Below, piece by piece: positions 61,221 through 64,000 of a stretch of DNA of 64,000 nucleotides. This DNA comes from Allolobophora icterica. Its lineage: Eukaryota; Annelida; Clitellata; Crassiclitellata; Lumbricidae. The stretch covers positions 36,348,396 through 36,412,395 of the forward strand of contig OY744605.1 of assembly GCA_963556255.1 (NCBI GenBank), written 5' to 3'. Both the position numbers and the translations under genes were made by a program. Positions within the stretch are counted from its first letter, which is position 1; each line of letters opens with the position of its first letter. The notes beneath the pieces are model-generated. The model did not search any database. It had not been told where the DNA came from and saw only the letters and a program-made list of their open reading frames with translations.

Positions 61221-63712
61221 TAGACATAGCAAACAGGAGACACATTTTATGCAGTCATTTTTACACATTGTACCACATGGTGGCATTGTGTAGCGGTTGT
61301 GGCACATTTCTAGGTCAGAGGGATCATGGGACTGTAGCAAATGTTATTCTTCATGGAATCATTCCAGATGTTTATAATTACTGGGTCAGGTAGGAATTTA
61401 GGAATTTAATTTAATATTTCCAGGTAAACATTGTATTAAATATGTGCAGTGTGGACAAAGTAGTTTACAGAGTGCATGGTTTGTGGATTGGCCTAAGGAC
61501 CATTTCATCGAAATCATTATGTTAGTTATGGAAAATTTTAGAATCATGACAAAACAATCAACCTGATAAGACTATCAGATTATATTTTTTCTCTGAAGAC
61601 AAGCATGAGGTGCTGGAAACTGAGCATCAACAGATGCGCATTAAATTCTTTGAAATGAAACAGAAACATGACGATCTCATGGATAAGATGTCGTTCTTCA
61701 GTAAGGTATTGTTGAACTTGTCTTTTGAAATGCATAAATGACCTGTCAGTGCCTTCCATGAGGTTCTCTATCACAGTTTATTGACCTCTGAAATTTAGTT
61801 GCCTGATTACTTTCGTCGATGTATTTGAGATGATTAACGTGAAATAGCTATCCTAAAAAATCAGACTCCCAAAAATCCAAACTTTTTAACCAGAAACAGC
61901 CTAAGAAATGTTCCCAACTTATCCTAAGTTACATCTTTTAAATATGTTGAGTAGCCATATTTTTTACATGCATACATGTATAAATTCATACATTCTCCTA
62001 TGGGTTGCTATGGTTCTGGTTGGATTGTTGCCTAAAGATCCTTTTATGATGTGCAGTTTGTGCATCTTGAAACTTTAGTTGTAACTTTGTAAAGCCGCAG
62101 AAAATGCACTTTTACTGTATAATTGACTCTCATACTTACTAACCTATTTACTCAGTTGCTTATTTACTTACCTATTACCTACTTACGTATTTACTTTATT
62201 TTGCTTACCTGAGTGACTATTTTAGTGGTATTGTTATGTATGGAATGTGTTTGAAGGACAGTGCCATCAACATGCAAGAGATTGAAGAGGCGTTGGTCAT
62301 AGTGAAGCAGAGACAGCAATCACGTACTCCTGAACTTGAATTTCTCCAAAAAGTTGATGAAGAACACCACAAAGGTGAGACTACTGAGTGAAGTAATTCT
62401 TAATTGTTACCAGATTTAACTCAAGAAGTGTTCAGTAATAGCTGTGGACAATGTCTTGTAGATAATAACTATGACTTCAACAACTTACTAGATTTTTTAA
62501 TCAGTTATATATCAGTTATGCATTATTGTTTTAAAATTATCAGTAAGTGGCAAGGAATAAGCTGATCAGATATGTGCAGCTTTTATGCTACAAACTTTAC
62601 TACATTTTTTTCATATGATTTTGTGCAGTAATGGTGTGCACTACATCATCAGTTGTGTATGGTTAGTCAGAGCTTCAGTGCCGACACCTATTCTGTGTAA
62701 TGCTGACCTTTGCATGACCACTTATTCAAAATGCAGGTGTTTGCCTGAATCTGTATTAGAGATGAGCATCGGGCTGGGCCGCCCACTCCTGCCCAGCTCG
62801 CTCTGATTCGCAGGCTGAGTCTGGCCGAGTTTGTGTTGGGCTGGGCCAGGGGAAATTCTGTCACGCATTATTGCAAAAATGTTGCCTTTCATATTTTTCG
62901 GTCCTTGTGTGAAAACTGCATTAATGATTTGTTGTTATTAGATGTAGTCCATTTAGAATGTTTAAATTAGCATTTTAAAATGTCTAAATACTTACACTAC
63001 GTGCACATCACTGGCATTGAATGTTGTATTAATGGCCCGTTAATGATGTCACTGTTGTTTGTTGCTAAATGATAAATTTTATCATGAAGTCATTAACTGT
63101 TGGCTGCAACCCGGCTTGGTTTTGCGCCGGAGCAGGCTGGGTCAGGCTGTGATTTTTTGGTCCATGCTCATCTCTAATCTGCATACAGTAAATGAGAGTG
63201 GATTTTTTAAGAATAATTATGTTGTGTAAATTCATTTTAAAAAGACAGTGATAAATGACCATGCAGAGTGAATGCGTGCTGATTGGATATACCAGACATT
63301 GCACTGCATTCAGAATATGAAAGAAAGAGAAGCAAAGGATGACAAAAACTGTGATAGATAGGCAATGAAGATATAACAGGAATATAGCACTGTCCTCTGG
63401 AGATGACCAACACAAATGGAAGTCCTCTGTTCATTTTCTGACATCATGAATTGATGATGATGACAATGCATTTAGGACCTCATGGTAACTTCCCTCAGCT
63501 GTGTTATAACTAAATAGCAGTTTATTTAGCTTCTCCTCTAGAAATTACTCAGAGCTGACTCAATCATTCTTTGTTTTTCTTTGAATGCTGTAGATGTTGA
63601 CAAAGCTGTGAAGCAGCTTCAGGCAGAACATGCAGAAACGATCAATGAGCTGGAAAAGACACGAAACATGCTGATTGTTCAGTATAAGATCAACAAAGAC
63701 TATCAGATGGAA
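48559..63712 (+). CDS. rpgrip1l: RPGRIP1L/RPGRIP1-family ciliary transition-zone protein, N-terminal coiled-coil part (15 exons, 3' end outside the window)
   Basis: In vertebrates this family scaffolds the ciliary transition zone and basal body (NPHP/MKS network) and binds RPGR. Fifteen exons joined at GT-AG sites give 527 codons with every phase compatible: 48559-48652, 50334-50469, 51141-51202, 52591-52691, 54438-54521, 55125-55204, 55891-55959, 57237-57309, 57610-57680, 58736-58841, 59703-59849, 60286-60499, 61599-61705, 62257-62374, 63594-63712. Diagnostic similarity to human RPGRIP1L as I remember it: PVKD near the start, [18 protein letters not shown] (about 50-67), RLVNDKKR (about 83-90), [16 protein letters not shown] (about 382-397), and [16 protein letters not shown] then INKDYQMEV in exon 15. 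The product is almost wholly charged coiled coil. The central C2 domains and the C-terminal RPGR-interacting domain must lie downstream. Whether the ancestral gene is better named RPGRIP1 or RPGRIP1L is open. Confidence 0.88.
49010..49157 (+). mobile_element. tRNA-derived SINE copy in intron 1
   Basis: A-box-like TAGCTACATTGGTTAGAGCG (49,019) and B-box-like GGTTCATCTCC (49,085) form a tRNA-like head, followed by a short body. It abuts a LINE fragment of opposite orientation. Confidence 0.55.
49155..49690 (-). mobile_element. 5'-truncated CR1/L2-like LINE, reverse transcriptase C-terminal end
   Basis: A minus-strand open frame (49,171-49,644, reading further upstream to about 49,690) contains [48 protein letters not shown] and [19 protein letters not shown]. 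This is the characteristic end of CR1/L2/Rex-type reverse-transcriptase ORFs. The 3' side reads TATATAGCGC-like sequence and ends in GAATGAATGAATG, a typical tail. The endonuclease and catalytic RT parts are missing, so it is dead. It lies antisense to the host gene in intron 1. Confidence 0.88.
49868..50052 (+). mobile_element. tRNA-derived SINE copy in intron 1
   Basis: The head GGTGGTGTAGTGGTATATTC (A box) and GCAGGTTCGAATCT (B box at 49,922) are well kept. The body continues to a TTGTATTGTATGGTATTG tail near 50,030-50,052. The good B box makes this the best-preserved SINE head in the window. It is not called a functional tRNA because the 3' side does not close an acceptor stem. Confidence 0.7.
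50334..50469 (+). CDS. rpgrip1l: rpgrip1l coding exon 2
   Basis: The acceptor is TTTTGTTTTCCAG and the donor AAAAA/GTAATT, phase 2 end. Encodes about residues 32-77, including [18 protein letters not shown], the most conserved N-terminal coiled-coil motif of the RPGRIP1 family, followed by a lysine-rich QEEKIKK. Confidence 0.92.
51059..51099 (+). repeat. 21-bp tandem duplication upstream of exon 3
   Basis: CCATGAAAAACTTCCTTCCT occurs twice in a row about 40-80 bp before the exon 3 acceptor. It adds pyrimidine-rich sequence in the branch-point region. Confidence 0.8.
51141..51202 (+). CDS. rpgrip1l: rpgrip1l coding exon 3
   Basis: The acceptor is GGTCATTTCAG and the donor ACAG/GTTGTT. Encodes [20 protein letters not shown], matching the [14 protein letters not shown] segment of the vertebrate protein. 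Confidence 0.92.
52286..52396. repeat. CA microsatellite in intron 3
   Basis: An ACAC-rich run with interruptions (ACGC, ACAT, CTAC, AAAC). The Cys/Val-rich minus-strand ORF across it is a repeat artefact. Confidence 0.95.
52591..52691 (+). CDS. rpgrip1l: rpgrip1l coding exon 4
   Basis: Encodes a linker, then [20 protein letters not shown], matching the family's EKVHELEKQNETLKNRL-type coiled coil. The acceptor is CATTCAGCAG, a tandem NAGNAG site. Use of the first AG keeps an extra Ala codon and both choices stay in frame. The donor is AAG/GTTGTA. Confidence 0.88.
52730..53606 (+). mobile_element. hAT element, 877 bp, internally deleted, in intron 4
   Basis: The ends CAGTCTTGTTGTC and GACAACAAGACTG are perfect 13-bp inverted repeats, flanked by a perfect 8-bp duplication ATTAAAAC (52,722-52,729 and 53,607-53,614). 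Both subterminal regions consist of tandem GGTCTTG and GAGGTTCAA units (52,790-52,905 and 53,425-53,597) in the same orientation. Between them lies a decayed piece of hAT transposase. The element is transcribed with, but spliced out of, the host gene. Confidence 0.92.
53085..53263 (+). pseudogene. hAT transposase C-terminal (hATC dimerisation) remnant
   Basis: One frame reads [20 protein letters not shown], the typical hATC motif (S-x-x-x-E-R-x-F-S-x-x-G). Shortly after, the similarity moves to another frame ([12 protein letters not shown], ending at TAA 53,261-53,263), so there is a frameshift near 53,200. The BED finger and catalytic core are absent. This places the host element firmly in the hAT superfamily. 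Confidence 0.85.
54438..54521 (+). CDS. rpgrip1l: rpgrip1l coding exon 5
   Basis: The acceptor is ATGTTTTGCAG and the strong donor is ACA/GTGAGT. Encodes [20 protein letters not shown] then HVQARIDT, corresponding to the family segment that ends in NVQSRINTG. Confidence 0.85.
55125..55204 (+). CDS. rpgrip1l: rpgrip1l coding exon 6
   Basis: The acceptor is GAATTTTAAG (pyrimidine-poor) and the donor CGCAG/GTATGA. Encodes [20 protein letters not shown] and a short tail, a low-conservation linker. The call rests on phase continuity and position rather than motif. Confidence 0.7.
55891..55959 (+). CDS. rpgrip1l: rpgrip1l coding exon 7
   Basis: The acceptor is TTTATTTGTTGTAG and the donor CATTT/GTAAGT. 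Encodes [20 protein letters not shown] and a His-rich end, a linker between coiled coils. Phase fits both neighbours. Confidence 0.75.
56762..57109. mobile_element. hAT (Charlie/MER1-like) MITE, 348 bp, in intron 7
   Basis: The ends are CAGGGGTGGGCAAACT and, reversed, CAGAGGTGGGCAAACT, flanked by a perfect 8-bp duplication GCCTAGCA (56,754-56,761 and 57,110-57,117). GGGCCAGAT and GGCCGGATCCGGCCC blocks near the right end are typical of Charlie-type elements with CAGGGGTNGGCAAACT ends. There is no coding capacity. Confidence 0.93.
57237..57309 (+). CDS. rpgrip1l: rpgrip1l coding exon 8
   Basis: The acceptor is AAATGTTTCAG and the donor GAAGAG/GTGACC. Encodes [20 protein letters not shown], a coiled coil in the position of the vertebrate EIRNLENVIQSQRGQIEEL region. 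Confidence 0.82.
57610..57680 (+). CDS. rpgrip1l: rpgrip1l coding exon 9
   Basis: The acceptor is AAATTTGTCAG and the donor CAAAG/GTAGGC. Encodes [20 protein letters not shown], then DEQR. Charged coiled coil. Confidence 0.82.
57900..57965. mobile_element. Degenerate LINE/SINE 3'-tail-like fragment in intron 9
   Basis: TTTATAGAGCGTCACTGGGA then CTCTAATCAGAGGCTCT resembles the TTTATATAGCGC...CTCAGAGGCGCT tail of the LINE at 49,155-49,690. Only the tail motif is recognisable. Confidence 0.35.
58736..58841 (+). CDS. rpgrip1l: rpgrip1l coding exon 10
   Basis: The acceptor is GTTTTTGCAG and the donor GAAGAG/GTATCT. Encodes [20 protein letters not shown] and then [13 protein letters not shown], corresponding to the vertebrate NVEMIKLHKQLVEKSNALS segment. 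Confidence 0.87.
59283..59650 (-). mobile_element. Non-LTR retrotransposon fragment (endonuclease/RT-type ORF, C-terminal end) in intron 10
   Basis: A minus-strand 120-codon frame reads [20 protein letters not shown], then [20 protein letters not shown] and [19 protein letters not shown]. This is the conserved region after the RT domain in the group often annotated in invertebrates as endonuclease-reverse transcriptase: YGCE-W, RINAFE-KC, a-TNE, and GR-K--W-DNI--WTG. Catalytic domains are missing, so it is a 5'-truncated relic antisense to the gene. Confidence 0.88.
59703..59849 (+). CDS. rpgrip1l: rpgrip1l coding exon 11
   Basis: The acceptor is TGTTGTTTAG and the donor AATGAG/GTCAAT; 49 codons, phase 0 at both ends. 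Contains [20 protein letters not shown], aligned with the vertebrate [20 protein letters not shown]. Confidence 0.9.
60286..60499 (+). CDS. rpgrip1l: rpgrip1l coding exon 12
   Basis: Longest exon in view. The acceptor is GCTTATAG and the donor GAAAGAG/GTATGT. Contains [32 protein letters not shown] and [16 protein letters not shown]; the last is a near-exact match to the vertebrate [15 protein letters not shown]. Confidence 0.93.
60831..61220. repeat. Compound trinucleotide tract GTT / GAT / GGT / GAT, 390 bp, in intron 12
   Basis: The order on the transcribed (+) sense is GTT repeats (60,831-60,855), GAT repeats, about 42 pure GGT units (60,967-61,093), then GAT repeats to 61,220. Single GATTATGAT interruptions flank the GGT block on both sides. 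Long His-, Ile- or Met/Val-run ORFs here are artefacts. Confidence 0.97.
61283..61340 (+). mobile_element. Possible decayed SINE head in intron 12
   Basis: GTGGCATTGTGTAGCGGTTG followed by AGGTCAGAGGGATCATGGGA resembles the A- and B-box layout of the SINE at 49,868. The B box is badly eroded and no tail was found. Confidence 0.35.
61599..61705 (+). CDS. rpgrip1l: rpgrip1l coding exon 13
   Basis: The acceptor is TTTTTTCTCTGAAG and the donor AGTAAG/GTATTG. Encodes [20 protein letters not shown] and then [13 protein letters not shown], matching the spacing of the vertebrate LEQKQQLDELKKRIKLYNQ region. Confidence 0.87.
62257..62374 (+). CDS. rpgrip1l: rpgrip1l coding exon 14
   Basis: The acceptor is GTGTTTGAAG and the donor CACAAAG/GTGAGA. 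Encodes [18 protein letters not shown] and then [13 protein letters not shown], aligned with vertebrate DELSEALLLIKAQKEQ followed by LSFLVKVDSEINK. Confidence 0.9.
62757..63176. mobile_element. Ac-like hAT MITE, 420 bp, in intron 14
   Basis: The ends TAGAGATGAGCATCG and, reversed, TAGAGATGAGCATGG are inverted repeats. They are flanked by ATCTGTAT (62,749-62,756) and ATCTGCAT (63,177-63,184), an 8-bp duplication with one change. The interior has GGGCTGGGCC- and CAGGCTGGGTC-rich subterminal blocks and no coding capacity. The TAGAGATG start resembles Ac-type hAT ends. Confidence 0.85.
63594..63712 (+). CDS. rpgrip1l: rpgrip1l coding exon 15 (last in the window)
   Basis: The acceptor is TGAATGCTGTAG and the donor ATGGAA/GTGAGT. 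Encodes [20 protein letters not shown], then [16 protein letters not shown]. This is the strongest family signature in the gene, almost identical to the vertebrate protein. The phase 0 end means the gene continues to the right. Confidence 0.95.
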
Positions 63713-64000
63713 GTGAGTCCAAAGAAATGACGATATAAGTCTGTTTTGTCAACTGCTGTGTCTATTAACCAGCCAGGGAACAATCAGTCATGCATTGGCA
63801 TTAACTTTAGTATGGTAATATAGGGGTCAAGTGATAATGGATAAAATCAGATAATCATTTTTGTCGTCTTCTTGTTTATTTTGATGCCTATTTGTACAGT
63901 ATTAATAAGTCAAATTACTCAAATATTTAGTAAACATTAAAATCCAGTTGTCAATAAAACCATATTCATTATGTTAATAATAAATAATAATAATAATCTT

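Noticed and set aside
60750..61340. 196-codon poly-His and other homopolymer ORFs
   Set aside because: Products of the GAT/GGT/GTT tract inside intron 12; none connects to a splice-compatible exon.

Overview
The window is eukaryotic (animal) nuclear DNA. It has no bacterial gene organisation. It carries a spliced gene with canonical GT-AG introns, tRNA-derived SINE-like copies, non-LTR retrotransposon fragments, several hAT-like transposon copies with 8-bp target-site duplications, and microsatellites. The palindrome TAGGCCTA is strikingly frequent in part of the window. A marine invertebrate deuterostome such as an echinoderm is my guess, but the sequence does not prove it.

Layout. (1) 1 to about 41,262 is one uninterrupted AT-rich satellite array. 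The monomer is about 150 bp and two diverged monomers form a dimer of about 300 bp. Dimers are organised into higher-order units of about 0.89, 0.90, 1.18 and 1.79 kb and into multi-kilobase duplications. The array enters from the left edge and stops abruptly at about 41,262. Open frames on both strands follow from repeat lengths near a multiple of three; I do not call them genes. (2) 41,263-48,558 is intergenic. It holds TAGGCCTA-rich DNA, a 147-bp hAT-like MITE, a 913-bp element with 36-bp terminal inverted repeats and TATG microsatellites, a SINE, a retrotransposon tail and one unexplained 67-codon ORF. (3) 48,559-63,712 (running off the right edge) is the 5' part of a plus-strand gene encoding the coiled-coil N-terminal half of an RPGRIP1L/RPGRIP1-family ciliary transition-zone protein. 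Fifteen coding exons join in phase into 527 codons. The C2 and RPGR-interacting parts lie beyond the window.

The introns hold many mobile elements: two SINEs and a CR1/L2-like LINE fragment (intron 1), an 877-bp hAT derivative with a decayed transposase C-terminus (intron 4), a 348-bp hAT MITE (intron 7), an endonuclease/RT-type LINE fragment (intron 10), a 390-bp trinucleotide tract with a block of about 42 GGT units (intron 12) and a 420-bp Ac-like hAT MITE (intron 14).

Most notable observations: GGCCTA-like micro-insertions at TA dinucleotides, read against satellite copies that lack them; large satellite duplications differing by whole higher-order units; and five nonautonomous DNA elements with 8-bp target-site duplications within 20 kb.
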